A stretch of 64,000 bases of DNA from the NCBI GenBank assembly GCA_031555935.1, contig JAVBTX010000010.1, positions 117,077 through 181,076 of the forward strand, given 5' to 3'. Source of the stretch: Roseburia_C sp031555935 (GTDB lineage Bacteria > Bacillota > Clostridia > Lachnospirales > Lachnospiraceae). The position numbers were made by a program, and so were the translations under genes. Positions 16,288 through 25,570 of this stretch are shown piece after piece; within the stretch, counting starts at the first letter, position 1, and every line of letters starts with the position of its first letter. The notes under the pieces are model-generated. The model did no database searches. It was not told the origin of the DNA and saw only the letters and a list, made by a program, of their open reading frames with translations.

Positions 16288-16785
16288 ATGGATAATCTGA
16301 TACTGATTGGAATGCCGGGTGCGGGAAAAAGTACAGTCGGCGTTATCTTAGCAAAGTTGTTGGGATATGATTTTTTAGATTCTGATTTGGTCATCCAGCA
16401 GCAGGAAAAGCAACTGCTCAGTGAAATTATTGAACAAGTTGGAACAGAAGGCTTTATTGAAATTGAAAATCGGGTGAATACCGGACTTAACGTAACACGG
16501 ACGATTATTGCCACTGGCGGAAGTGTGGTCTATGGAACACAGGCAATGGAACATTTGACAAAAATCGGAACCGTGGTATATTTGAAGCTATCCTACAAAA
16601 CAATTGTGGGACGACTGCATAACATCAAAAACCGTGGTGTCGTATTGAAATCTGGTCAGGATTTACAAAGATTGTACGAAGAACGAACGGCGTTGTATGA
16701 AAAGTATGCAGACATAGTGATTGAAGAGGATGGCTTGTCAATCGAACAAACAATTGAGCAAATTATCAAAAAAGTATCACACTAA
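16288..16785 (+). CDS. Shikimate kinase-like protein with altered shikimate site
   Basis: P-loop kinase of the AroK family: Walker A GMPGAGKSTVG (8-18), DSD motif (31-33), ATGGSVVYG (75-83). Two shikimate-contacting positions of classical AroK differ: the FR of the GExGFR motif is F56-I57 (EGFIEIEN), and the RPLL lid motif reads RGVVLKSG (116-123). The ERTALYEKYAD segment is close to the ERxPLY consensus. 165 residues. The frame opens at 16273, but GGAAG eight bases before 16288 and the usual MDNLILIGMPG N-terminus support 16288. It lies 17 bases upstream of the M23 peptidase gene. Usually annotated shikimate kinase; the real substrate is uncertain. Confidence 0.75.
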   Translation: MDNLILIGMPGAGKSTVGVILAKLLGYDFLDSDLVIQQQEKQLLSEIIEQVGTEGFIEIENRVNTGLNVTRTIIATGGSVVYGTQAMEHLTKIGTVVYLKLSYKTIVGRLHNIKNRGVVLKSGQDLQRLYEERTALYEKYADIVIEEDGLSIEQTIEQIIKKVSH

Positions 16786-16802
16786 AGAAGAGGACAAGAC
16801 AA

Positions 16803-18323
16803 ATGAAAAAAAAGACGCTTTTTCAGGTGGCGTTGATTCTGATAATGTTTTTCTTTTTGTTATGGCTAAGTTTATTGCAGAAATATTCACTTGGACAGAA
16901 TTATTTTGTGATAACGGTAAATAATAAACTAATCGGATCAGTTAGCAAAGAAACAAACGTGGCACAAATAATGAATGAGTGCCGGAGAAAAATAGCAGAA
17001 ACACAAAGCGGATATTTGATGATGGACATTTCTTACAGCAGTAAGGAAGGCAGCGAAAAATTTGTACGGCTTATTTCGGAAGCAGAACTAATCGAAGTGA
17101 TAACCGCACAATTAGAGGAAGAACAAAAGCAGGCAAAAGTATTTTCCTATACCCTGAGGGCTGGAGATACCAATGCATCCTTTGGGAAGCTGGCTCAGAT
17201 TGGCGAACTATTAAATCAAGTGAAATCATCGGCAGATACCAGGCGGCAGTTTCGGATTGACTACCGCAAAGGCGATGAACATCTGATGGGAATGACAAGG
17301 GCAGTCCTGGTGGCAGCAGAGTCAGAAACCGAGCAGAACGCGGCAGTCATTGCAGCTTCCGGGGCAAATGCAGTCCTATCGGAGATGCTAGGAGAGATAC
17401 TTGATAATCCAGAAGCAAATGGCTACGAAACGGGAATATTGAAGATAGAATTTACTGAAGAAGTACCAGTATATACGAATTATCAGATGTCGGACCAGTT
17501 CACGAGCGTTGCCGCAGCAATCAGCGAAGTAACAAAAGAAAAGGAAACGAATAAGATATATGAGATAGAAGCTGGAGACTGTTTGTCAGTCATCGCGGTG
17601 GAGAATGATACAACAGTCGATGCAATTGTTACTTTGAATGGATTTGAAAATGCCGATGTTCCGATTCGGGCAGGAGATGAGCTCATCCTGTCGGTGCCAC
17701 GCCCGGATATATCAATTCTGGTTACAGAAGGGGTTGTCTATGAAGAGGACTATGCCGCAGAGCCGACGGTAGTACCAAACGATGGCTGGTTTACTTCGGA
17801 TGAGGTAGTATTAGAAGAGGGGACATTAGGATGCCGTGAGGTAAATGCCATTATCACTTATGAGAATGGCACGGAAGTCGCACGGAAAATGGCTCATCAG
17901 ACAATCTTAGAATCTTCGACACCAGCAGTTGTAGAACGAGGAACCAAAATACCGCCAACCTATATCAAGCCGCTGGCTGGAGGTCGTTTTTCCTCGGGAT
18001 TTGGAAAACGCTGGGGCAGAATGCACAAAGGGGTAGATTGGGCCTGTGGGGTGGGTACCAATGTTTATGCATCGAGTGCAGGAACGGTGGAAAATGCTGG
18101 CTGGATGTCGGGCTATGGTTACTGTGTGCTCATCAGTCATCCAGATGGCCGGATGACGAGATATGCGCATAACAGTAAATTGCTGGTAACTGCCGGGCAA
18201 AAAGTATCACAGGGAGAGATCATTGCCCTCAGCGGAAATACTGGGCGTTCAACCGGACCACATGTTCATTTTGAGATATATATTGGTGGAACACAAGTGA
18301 ATCCACTGGAGTATCTCAACTAA
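16803..18323 (+). CDS. Membrane-anchored LysM-G5-M23 peptidoglycan endopeptidase
   Basis: Cell-wall peptidase. N-terminal signal anchor (about 5-26), a long extracellular stalk, LysM peptidoglycan-binding domain (251-298, YEIEAGDCLSVIAVENDT), G5 domain (about 302-382) and a C-terminal M23 zinc peptidase (about 398-500) with metal ligands H408 and D412 (HKGVD) and H487/H489 (HVHF), plus GNTGRSTGPHVHFE. All the catalytic positions are present, so it should cut peptide cross-links. 506 residues. Closely follows the shikimate kinase-like gene. Confidence 0.92.
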   Translation: MKKKTLFQVALILIMFFFLLWLSLLQKYSLGQNYFVITVNNKLIGSVSKETNVAQIMNECRRKIAETQSGYLMMDISYSSKEGSEKFVRLISEAELIEVITAQLEEEQKQAKVFSYTLRAGDTNASFGKLAQIGELLNQVKSSADTRRQFRIDYRKGDEHLMGMTRAVLVAAESETEQNAAVIAASGANAVLSEMLGEILDNPEANGYETGILKIEFTEEVPVYTNYQMSDQFTSVAAAISEVTKEKETNKIYEIEAGDCLSVIAVENDTTVDAIVTLNGFENADVPIRAGDELILSVPRPDISILVTEGVVYEEDYAAEPTVVPNDGWFTSDEVVLEEGTLGCREVNAIITYENGTEVARKMAHQTILESSTPAVVERGTKIPPTYIKPLAGGRFSSGFGKRWGRMHKGVDWACGVGTNVYASSAGTVENAGWMSGYGYCVLISHPDGRMTRYAHNSKLLVTAGQKVSQGEIIALSGNTGRSTGPHVHFEIYIGGTQVNPLEYLN

Positions 18324-18405
18324 TTTGATTTACAATAAAGGGTATATAGACTATAATGTTTATATATTTGTAAACAAATTGTAAAGAAGTGGATCTGAAA
18401 ATAGC

Positions 18406-18435
18406 TTGACAAAAAGATGAATTAATAACTATAAT
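18406..18435 (+). promoter_or_regulatory. murA promoter
   Basis: TTGACA (18406-18411) and TATAAT (18430-18435), both exact consensus, 18 bases apart, 54 bases before the murA ATG. Confidence 0.8.
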
Positions 18436-18489
18436 GTTGTGTTTGTATAATTAATTGATTGATTCGAAATTTGATATAGAGGTGCAATA

Positions 18490-19782
18490 ATGGAACAATA
18501 TGTAATAAAAGGCGGCAATCCGTTAGTTGGAGAAGTTGAAATTGGTGGCGCGAAGAACGCCGCATTGGCGATATTGGCAGCTGCAATTATGACAGATGAG
18601 ACCGTTACAATAGATAATTTGCCAAATGTTCGGGATATAAATGTGTTATTGGATGCGATGAGTGGCATCGGCGCGAAGATTGAACGGGTAGATAATCACA
18701 CGGTCAAAATAAACGGTTCGATGGTTCATGACCTAACAGTAGCATATGAGTATATCAAGAAGATTCGTGCATCATATTACTTACTGGGCGCTTTGTTAGG
18801 AAAATATAAGCGAGCCGAAGTAGCTTTGCCAGGCGGCTGTGATATTGGCAGCAGACCAATTGACCTTCATTTAAAAGGATTTCGTGCGTTAGGAGCCAAC
18901 GTGGATATTCAGCATGGATTAATTGCTGCATCTGCGGAAAAATTAATTGGCAATCATATATATCTTGATAAAGTATCGGTTGGCGCAACCATCAATATTA
19001 TGATGGCAGCATCAATGGCCGAAGGTAAAACGATCATTGAGAATGCCGCAAAAGAGCCGCATGTCGTAGACGTTGCGAACTTTTTAAATAGCATGGGTGC
19101 CAATGTCCGTGGTGCCGGAACCGATGTAATTCGTATTTTAGGAGTAGAGAAACTTCATAAAACAGAATATTCCATTATCCCAGACCAGATTGAAGCCGGA
19201 ACCTTTATGTTTGCAGCAGCAGCAACCAGAGGAGATGTAACGGTCAAAAATGTCATTCCAAAGCATTTAGAAGCAACAACTGCTAAATTGTTAGAAATGG
19301 GATGTCAGGTGCAAGAGTTAGATGATGCCGTTCGTGTTGTAGCAACCGGACGATTACAGCATACCCAGGTAACCACCTTGCCATATCCAGGCTTTCCAAC
19401 CGACATGCAGCCACAGATGTCCGTATTACTGGCAGTTTCAGAAGGAACCAGTACGGTAACGGAGAGTATTTTTGAGAATCGTTTCAAATACGTGGATGAG
19501 CTGACCAGAATGGGCGCGCAAGTAAAGGTGGAATCCAATATTGCCATTATAACAGGTGTGAAGAGTTATACCGGAGCCAGAGTGAGTGCACCAGACCTTC
19601 GGGCCGGAGCGGCACTTGTAATTGCTGGTTTAGCGGCTGATGGAATCACAATCATTGATGATATTCATTATGTGGAACGTGGATATGAAGATTTTGAGAA
19701 GAAATTGTCAGAGATTGGGGCTCAGATAGAAAAGGTGAACTCTGAGAAGGATATTCAGAAATTTAAATTAAAAGTATCATAA
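18490..19782 (+). CDS. murA: UDP-N-acetylglucosamine 1-carboxyvinyltransferase
   Basis: Transfers enolpyruvate to UDP-GlcNAc, the committed step of peptidoglycan synthesis. EPSP-synthase fold with GGAKNAALAI near the start, RASYYLLG, the active-site Cys117 in LPGGCDIGSRPIDLH (the fosfomycin target, here Cys and so expected to be sensitive), and PGFPTDMQPQ further on. 430 residues, normal. Single gene with a consensus promoter and its own terminator. Confidence 0.97.
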   Translation: MEQYVIKGGNPLVGEVEIGGAKNAALAILAAAIMTDETVTIDNLPNVRDINVLLDAMSGIGAKIERVDNHTVKINGSMVHDLTVAYEYIKKIRASYYLLGALLGKYKRAEVALPGGCDIGSRPIDLHLKGFRALGANVDIQHGLIAASAEKLIGNHIYLDKVSVGATINIMMAASMAEGKTIIENAAKEPHVVDVANFLNSMGANVRGAGTDVIRILGVEKLHKTEYSIIPDQIEAGTFMFAAAATRGDVTVKNVIPKHLEATTAKLLEMGCQVQELDDAVRVVATGRLQHTQVTTLPYPGFPTDMQPQMSVLLAVSEGTSTVTESIFENRFKYVDELTRMGAQVKVESNIAIITGVKSYTGARVSAPDLRAGAALVIAGLAADGITIIDDIHYVERGYEDFEKKLSEIGAQIEKVNSEKDIQKFKLKVS

Positions 19783-19789
19783 ATCAAAA

Positions 19790-19822
19790 AAAGAATCTCG
19801 TAAAAAGCGAGATTCTTTTTTT
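19790..19822. terminator. Terminator after murA, probably bidirectional
   Basis: GAATCTCG (19793-19800) pairs with CGAGATTC (19808-19815), extended by an A-run on the left and a T-run on the right, so it serves both murA and the convergent HD-GYP gene. Confidence 0.85.
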
Positions 19823-19878
19823 GCTCTATAAACCCTCCGGGGATGCATATTCGCGCAAGCGTTTGTCGGGGCAAACTC

Positions 19879-21006
19879 TTAAATTAGCGATTTGATATAC
19901 AACGAACTCTTATCCAAATCAATATAACTGTTATCCCCCAACACCTGAACCAGCGGCTTTGATAAATGATTGCGGTTGAGCAGAACGATTTTAGCGGTCT
20001 GACCATTGTCAAGCATAACCCGGTTGTTCTGATATGTGGTTGCAATATGTTCTAAGAATGTCAAAATATATTTTGGTTTGTATTTTTGTAAACCATCTTT
20101 TTCAAATTCCGCAATTACTTGGAACGGACATAGCGGTTCGCGGTAAGAACGAGCGGCCGTCATGGCATCATAGACATCAGCAATCGCAATAATCAGAGCG
20201 TAATCGTCGATTTCATCTAATGTCAGACCCATTGGATAACCGGAGCCATCGCCGCGCTCATGGTGCATCAGAGCGGTTCTTTTGATATGAGAGCTGAGCG
20301 GCTGTTTTTTCAAAATGTCATAACCATATTGCGGGTGCTGCCTGATTAAAGTAAATTCTTCATCTGATAAACGAGACTCTTTATTCAAAACATCTTCCGG
20401 AATTTTTGTTTTTCCAATGTCATGCAATAAACCGGCTAGAGTAAGGTCATCTAAATCCTGCTCCGAAAATTGCAGCCAGATACCAATCATCCGAGCGATT
20501 AGTGCTACGTTTACACAGTGCGCATATGTAGTATCATTGTCGTGACGCATATTATGCAGCATATCAAAAAATTCAATCGTAGTATTTTGTGAGCTAATTA
20601 AAGAAGCTGTTTCCCGCAATAATTCTTCCTTGTTGACCGTACCGCCAGAATTGATAAAGTCATCAAAGCACATTTTTAAATCATTGGTGCGAAGCGTGAA
20701 GTCAACTTGAAATTTACGAAACTCCATACTGCTCTTAACCTTTTGGGAATAGGAAGCATTCGCAAGTACACCACTGGTTTCTGGCACTGGTGCCGGCGGT
20801 GGCGTTACAGGTGCATCGGGAGTAACCGTGGCGGCAGGCTCTACCTCTACAATGTGTGCGCTTCTTATACCATAAAAATCCATCCGGGAAATTAAAGCGG
20901 ATGTAAGTTCAACATTCGGGTTAATGATTAGCTGACCCTTTTGTGTTGTGACCGGAGCGGCAGTAATCATGCCCGGTTTTAAATCCTCAAGCAGATATTC
21001 TTTCAT
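19879..21006 (-). CDS. HD-GYP domain protein, probable cyclic-di-GMP phosphodiesterase
   Basis: N-terminal region (about 1-60) of the kind found before HD-GYP domains, a Pro/Val/Thr-rich linker (about 60-80), then the HD-GYP domain (about 140-320) with LLHDIGKTKIP, the HQHPQYG-like helix and MHHERGDGSGYPMG, followed by AIADVYDAMTAARSYR. The HD pair and the GYP motif are intact, so cyclic-di-GMP hydrolysis is expected. No membrane segment or receiver domain. 375 residues from the ATG at 21006, which has GGGG nine bases upstream; an ATG five codons earlier (21021) has a poorer site. Confidence 0.88.
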   Translation of the reverse strand: MKEYLLEDLKPGMITAAPVTTQKGQLIINPNVELTSALISRMDFYGIRSAHIVEVEPAATVTPDAPVTPPPAPVPETSGVLANASYSQKVKSSMEFRKFQVDFTLRTNDLKMCFDDFINSGGTVNKEELLRETASLISSQNTTIEFFDMLHNMRHDNDTTYAHCVNVALIARMIGIWLQFSEQDLDDLTLAGLLHDIGKTKIPEDVLNKESRLSDEEFTLIRQHPQYGYDILKKQPLSSHIKRTALMHHERGDGSGYPMGLTLDEIDDYALIIAIADVYDAMTAARSYREPLCPFQVIAEFEKDGLQKYKPKYILTFLEHIATTYQNNRVMLDNGQTAKIVLLNRNHLSKPLVQVLGDNSYIDLDKSSLYIKSLI

Positions 21007-21108
21007 AGTGTGAATCCCCATTCTCGTTCATCTAGTCCTATATATATAAGTATATTCGTTTGGAAAAGAAAGGTCAATATTAAATACATGGAAAGTACCT
21101 CAAAACGC

Positions 21109-21137
21109 TTGACTTTTGATGGAAATGGGTGTATTTT
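21109..21137 (+). promoter_or_regulatory. metK promoter
   Basis: TTGACT (21109-21114) and TATTTT (21132-21137), 17 bases apart, about 35 bases before the riboswitch. Confidence 0.6.
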
Positions 21138-21173
21138 ATCAGACATAGGTATAAAAATGAATATAGTAATTTT

Positions 21174-21331
21174 CTCTTATTTAGAGTGATGGAGATACAT
21201 AGGATCGATGAAGTCACGGCAACCCCTGAAATGGAAGGTGCCAGCCTGAGCGAGTTTAGTTCGAACAATAAGAGGGTTTGATTTCGTGTGCAATCAGTCC
21301 CCTTATTTTTGATAAGAGGATTTTTTTTGTC
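21174..21331 (+). ncRNA. SAM-I (S-box) riboswitch with terminator platform
   Basis: The aptamer runs from CTCTTAT (21174-21180) to ATAAGAG (21268-21274), which pair as the closing P1 helix. The core holds the S-box signatures GATGAAGTCACGGCAACC and AAGGTGCCAGCC. Downstream, a hairpin (21299-21306 with 21312-21319) followed by eight T residues forms the terminator. Its 3' arm contains ATAAGAG, the same word as the P1 3' arm, so the 5' CTCTTAT strand can pair with either. High SAM should stabilise P1 and allow termination ahead of metK. Confidence 0.95.
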
Positions 21332-21359
21332 GAATTTGTAAATACGAAAGGAGAAGAAG

Positions 21360-22547
21360 ATGGAAAAATTATTATTTACATCAGAATCAGTAACCGAAGG
21401 ACATCCAGATAAGGTTTGCGATGCCATTTCAGATGCCATTTTAGATGCATGTATGGAGCAGGACCCAATGAGCCGGGTAGCTTGTGAAACAGCATGTTGT
21501 ACCGGATTTGTTTTAGTCACAGGGGAAATAACAACAAAGGCCCAGTTTGATATTCCGGGATTAGTTAGAGATACCGTTAACGCAATCGGTTATGACCATG
21601 CGGAGACGGGCTTTGATGGTCATACGTGTGCAGTGATGGTAGCCTTAGATAAACAATCTCCAGACATTGCAATGGGTGTTGACAAGGCATTAGAAGCCAA
21701 AGAACATAAGATGTCGGACGAGCAGATAGACGCCATTGGTGCAGGTGACCAGGGGATGATGTTTGGTTACGCGACCAATGAGACCGAAGAATATATGCCA
21801 TATCCGATTTCGTTAGCGCATAAGCTGGCTTTACAGTTAACCAAGGTCAGAAAAGATGCAACATTGACTTACTTACGTCCAGACGGTAAGACTCAGGTAT
21901 CGGTAGAGTATGATGAAAATGGCAAACCAAAACGATTAGAGGCAGTAGTGCTGTCAACCCAGCATGACCCGGATGTGACTCAGGAACAGATTCATGCAGA
22001 TATCAAAAAGTATGTATTTGACCAGATTTTGCCGACAGAGCTGATTGATGAAGACACAAAGTTCTTTATTAACCCAACCGGTCGTTTCGTGATTGGCGGA
22101 CCACATGGTGATGCTGGTCTGACGGGCCGTAAAATTATCGTTGATACATATGGCGGATATGCTCGTCATGGCGGCGGTGCATTTTCTGGTAAAGATTGTA
22201 CCAAGGTAGACCGTTCCGCAGCTTATGCCGCACGTTATGTAGCGAAAAATATTGTTGCCGCTGGTTTGGCAGAACGATGTGAAATCCAGCTATCCTATGC
22301 GATTGGTGTTGCTCAGCCGACATCTGTAATGGTTGATACCTTTGGCACTGGCAAAATCACGAATCAGAAATTAGTGGAAATCATTCGCGAGAACTTTGAC
22401 CTGCGTCCGGCTGGTATCATTAAGATGCTTGATTTACGGCGGCCAATTTACAAAGCAACGGCGGCGTATGGACATTTTGGTCGAAATGATATCAGTCTTC
22501 CTTGGGAAAGTATTGATAAAGCAGAGGAATTGAAGAAATATTTATGA
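21360..22547 (+). CDS. metK: S-adenosylmethionine synthetase
   Basis: Makes SAM from methionine and ATP. Contains SVTEGHPDKVCD (N-terminal ATP and metal site), GAGDQGMMFGYA, the FVIGGPHGDAGLTGRKIIVDTYGG block and GGGAFSGKDCTKVDRSAAY. 395 residues, normal. Regulated by the SAM-I riboswitch directly upstream, giving end-product feedback. GGAGAAG precedes the ATG, and a hairpin terminator follows at 22602. Confidence 0.98.
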   Translation: MEKLLFTSESVTEGHPDKVCDAISDAILDACMEQDPMSRVACETACCTGFVLVTGEITTKAQFDIPGLVRDTVNAIGYDHAETGFDGHTCAVMVALDKQSPDIAMGVDKALEAKEHKMSDEQIDAIGAGDQGMMFGYATNETEEYMPYPISLAHKLALQLTKVRKDATLTYLRPDGKTQVSVEYDENGKPKRLEAVVLSTQHDPDVTQEQIHADIKKYVFDQILPTELIDEDTKFFINPTGRFVIGGPHGDAGLTGRKIIVDTYGGYARHGGGAFSGKDCTKVDRSAAYAARYVAKNIVAAGLAERCEIQLSYAIGVAQPTSVMVDTFGTGKITNQKLVEIIRENFDLRPAGIIKMLDLRRPIYKATAAYGHFGRNDISLPWESIDKAEELKKYL

Positions 22548-22601
22548 AACTTTTAGAAAAGTTTCCGTAAATTTCATAGGAAAAACGCGGATTCGTGTTA
22601 T

Positions 22602-22642
22602 AATAAGTCATGGACAAACAGATGCCCATGACTTATTTTTTT
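22602..22642 (+). terminator. Terminator after metK
   Basis: Perfect 12-bp stem (22602-22613 with 22626-22637) followed by a T-run that ends 15 bases before the next gene's ATG. A TATAAT at 22599-22604 overlaps the left arm and could be the -10 box of the next operon, but it lacks a good -35. Confidence 0.8.
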
Positions 22643-22656
22643 AGGAGACAGAGCAT

Positions 22657-24147
22657 ATGAAATTAAAGACACGACTGCTAATATCATTTTGCATTATCAT
22701 CTTTGTGCCAGTAACGATGGCCGGAGTGGTAATCTGGGGATTTCGCAATTTTCAGCTAAAAGAAATTGAGCAGACCTATGAAGTTGGGAATAATAGTGAT
22801 TATACTTACCTGACTAACTCGGTCCAGCTTTTAAATAAATATACCAAGGAAATCTGCCAGGAGCTAATGTCGGTAGCTACCAGTGATAATTTAAGCCTTC
22901 AGGACCAGAACTATTTGGTAGGGATAAACAGAAGGTTGTCAGACCGTTATTCCTATTTGATTGTGCGTAAGGATAGTGAAATCATCTTCAAGGGCGCGGG
23001 CGAAGAGACACTGCCGTCAGAGCGACTGCCAGCATATGGTGCCGGCGGAAGCAGCCCGGAATCGCGAATCTTTTATGATGGCGAAAGCCAGTCCTTAGTG
23101 AAGCAGATTGATTTTGAATATCAGGATGCCGAAAAAGGCTCGCTGTTTGTCGTAACAGCAACGCAGAGCCTGTTACCGGAAATGAAGAACCTACTGATTG
23201 ATGTTGTCATATCGGTGGTATTGATATTGTTATTGACCGCTGTATTATTGACGTTTTGGATATACAAGGGGATTATCGGTCCGATTACCAAGTTGGAGGT
23301 TGCCACACAGAATATCAAGGAGGGTAATCTGGACTTTGTCGTTGAAGCAGAAAATGATGATGAGATTGGCGGGCTGTGCAGTAACTTTGAACAGATGCGT
23401 AAGCGTTTGAAGGAATCGACCGAGGAGACCTTGTTAGCGGAAAAAGAAAACCGTATCTTAATCAGCAATATTGCCCATGATTTAAAGACCCCGATTACAG
23501 CCGTCAAGGGTTATGCCGAAGGGTTGATGGATGGCGTTGCCGATACACCGGAGAAGATGGATAAATACATTCGGACCATTTATAACAAGGCAAATGAAAT
23601 GGACCTTTTGCTGAATGAGCTGACCTTGTATTCACAGATTGATACGAACCGGATTCCATATAATTTTAACAAGATTAATATTATGAAATACTTTGATGAC
23701 TGTATTGAAGAGATCGGTCTGGATTTAGAGGCTCGCAAGATTGGGCTATCGTACCATAACTATGCGGATGATGGAATCCTGGTTATTGCGGACCCAGAGC
23801 AGATTCGCCGGGTGGTTCACAATATCATTGGTAACTCGATAAAATATCTCGATAAAGACAGGGGCTTTATCAATATTCGGGTAAAAGATGTCGGCGATTT
23901 TATTCAGGTTGAACTGGAAGACAATGGTAAGGGAATTGCAGCAAATGATTTGCCATATATTTTTGACCGGTTTTATCGGGCGGATTCATCAAGAAATTCC
24001 GCGACTGGCGGAAGCGGTATCGGACTATCCATTGTTAAAAAAATTATTGAAGATCATGGTGGGAAAATATGGGCGACAAGCAAAGAAGCAACTGGTACAA
24101 TTATGTATTTTGTACTAAGAAAATATCAGGAGGTACCAAATGAGTAA
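22657..24147 (+). CDS. Membrane sensor histidine kinase
   Basis: Two-component sensor. Transmembrane helices at about 7-29 and 180-203 flank an extracytoplasmic domain of about 150 residues. HAMP domain about 204-256, HisKA with phosphoacceptor H274 in NIAHDLKTPITAVKGYAEG, then HATPase with N box (NIIGNSIKYL), DNGKGI and the GGSGIGLSIV loop. 496 residues. The stop overlaps the response regulator start by eight bases, so they are co-translated. The kinase comes before the regulator, the reverse of the usual order. The stimulus is not apparent; neighbours offer no transporter or wall gene in the same operon. Confidence 0.93.
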   Translation: MKLKTRLLISFCIIIFVPVTMAGVVIWGFRNFQLKEIEQTYEVGNNSDYTYLTNSVQLLNKYTKEICQELMSVATSDNLSLQDQNYLVGINRRLSDRYSYLIVRKDSEIIFKGAGEETLPSERLPAYGAGGSSPESRIFYDGESQSLVKQIDFEYQDAEKGSLFVVTATQSLLPEMKNLLIDVVISVVLILLLTAVLLTFWIYKGIIGPITKLEVATQNIKEGNLDFVVEAENDDEIGGLCSNFEQMRKRLKESTEETLLAEKENRILISNIAHDLKTPITAVKGYAEGLMDGVADTPEKMDKYIRTIYNKANEMDLLLNELTLYSQIDTNRIPYNFNKINIMKYFDDCIEEIGLDLEARKIGLSYHNYADDGILVIADPEQIRRVVHNIIGNSIKYLDKDRGFINIRVKDVGDFIQVELEDNGKGIAANDLPYIFDRFYRADSSRNSATGGSGIGLSIVKKIIEDHGGKIWATSKEATGTIMYFVLRKYQEVPNE

Positions 24148-24829
24148 ATTATTAATCGTGGAAGATGAAGTGGCAATTGCTGAGTTAGAGAAGGACTACT
24201 TAGAACTAAGCGGATTTTCCGTAGAAATCGAGCACACTGGTGATGTTGGTTTGAAAAGAGCACTGGAAGAAGATTTTGATATGTTTATTCTGGATTTGAT
24301 GCTTCCTAAGGTAGATGGATTTGAAATCTGTAAAAAGATTCGTGAGAAAAAGAACACACCGATATTGATGGTTTCGGCAAAAAAAGATGACATCGACAAA
24401 ATTCGCGGACTGGGCATCGGGGCTGATGACTATATTACCAAGCCGTTTTCACCAAGTGAACTAGTGGCGCGGGTAAAAGCACACCTGGCTAGATATGAAC
24501 GACTCATTGGCAGTAATGCGCAGGAAAATGATGTTGTTGAAATCCGTGGGATTAAGGTGGATAAGACGGCTCGCCGGGTTTGGATCAATGAAGAGGAAAA
24601 GCCATTTACGACGAAGGAATTTGATTTGCTGGTATTTTTGGCGCAGAATCCGAACCATGTTTTTACCAAAGAGGAACTGTTTCAGGAAATCTGGGAAATG
24701 GAATCCGTCGGTGATATTGCAACTGTTACCGTTCACATCAAAAAAATTCGTGAAAAAATCGAGCTGAACACTGCAAAGCCACAGTATATCGAAACCATCT
24801 GGGGCGTGGGATATCGGTTTAAAGCATAG
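24140..24829 (+). CDS. OmpR-family response regulator
   Basis: Receiver domain (about 1-115) with the acidic pair E8/D9, phosphoacceptor D52 (FILDLMLP) and K102-like TKPFSPSEL, then a C-terminal winged helix (about 130-228) with TTKEFDLLVFLAQNPNHVFTKEEL and TVTVHIKKIREKIE. 229 residues, typical. Overlaps the upstream kinase by eight bases, with its GGAGGT ribosome site inside the kinase gene. The pseudouridine synthase begins 11 bases after its stop. Confidence 0.95.
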   Translation: MSKLLIVEDEVAIAELEKDYLELSGFSVEIEHTGDVGLKRALEEDFDMFILDLMLPKVDGFEICKKIREKKNTPILMVSAKKDDIDKIRGLGIGADDYITKPFSPSELVARVKAHLARYERLIGSNAQENDVVEIRGIKVDKTARRVWINEEEKPFTTKEFDLLVFLAQNPNHVFTKEELFQEIWEMESVGDIATVTVHIKKIREKIELNTAKPQYIETIWGVGYRFKA

Positions 24830-24840
24830 AGGAGATTGAT

Positions 24841-25542
24841 GTGATAAATATTTCAGAAATGATTCAATATGAAGATGATGATATCATTATCTGCTGGAAG
24901 GAAGCCGGTGTCGCCGTACAGACCAAGCGGCTTGGTGAACCGGACATGGAAAGCCTGCTGCGGAATTATCTGGCTAGTTCAGGAAAAACACCCGGTGTAA
25001 CGCCGACGTTATTCATCGGGGTTATTCACCGTCTCGACCAGCCGGTTGAAGGGATTTTAGTGTTTGCTAAAAACCAAAAGGCCGCCGCCAATTTAAATAA
25101 ACAGATGCAGGGACAAGAATTTGAAAAATATTATCTGGCTGTGCTTCAGAATCGTCCGACACAGAAACAAGCTCAGCTAACCGATTATTTGCATAAGGAT
25201 GGCAGGAGCAATACATCAGCAGTGGTTAGTAAGGATACAATAGGAGCCAAAAAGTCCGTTCTATCCTATGAAGTCCTGACTGAAACCGAAGTAGGAAGTC
25301 TGGTTAGAATCAAGCTGCAGACAGGTCGTCACCATCAGATTCGCGTCCAAATGGCACACTTAGGCTGTCCGCTTGTGGGTGATTCCAAATATGGCAATCA
25401 GTCTGGCCCAGTGGCACTTTGTGCGTATCATATTTCGTTTTTGCATCCGGCGACAGGGAAACGAGTATCATTTGAAAGATTGCCACAGGGGATTCGATTT
25501 AAAGATTATTTAAATTTGAAATCTGTCTTAGGACAGGGATAA
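24841..25542 (+). CDS. RluA-family RNA pseudouridine synthase
   Basis: Converts uridine to pseudouridine in rRNA or tRNA. Contains the motif VIHRLDQPVEGILVFAKN with the catalytic Asp in HRLD, the KYYLAVLQ strand, and the C-terminal LQTGRHHQIRVQMAHLGCPLVGDSKYG block. No S4 domain; 233 residues, matching the shorter RluA class. Starts with GTG at 24841, preceded by AGGAG. Probably in the same operon as the two-component genes. The target base cannot be told. Confidence 0.92.
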   Translation: MINISEMIQYEDDDIIICWKEAGVAVQTKRLGEPDMESLLRNYLASSGKTPGVTPTLFIGVIHRLDQPVEGILVFAKNQKAAANLNKQMQGQEFEKYYLAVLQNRPTQKQAQLTDYLHKDGRSNTSAVVSKDTIGAKKSVLSYEVLTETEVGSLVRIKLQTGRHHQIRVQMAHLGCPLVGDSKYGNQSGPVALCAYHISFLHPATGKRVSFERLPQGIRFKDYLNLKSVLGQG

Positions 25543-25570
25543 AAAGAGCAATTGCGGTTATACTTTTGGT

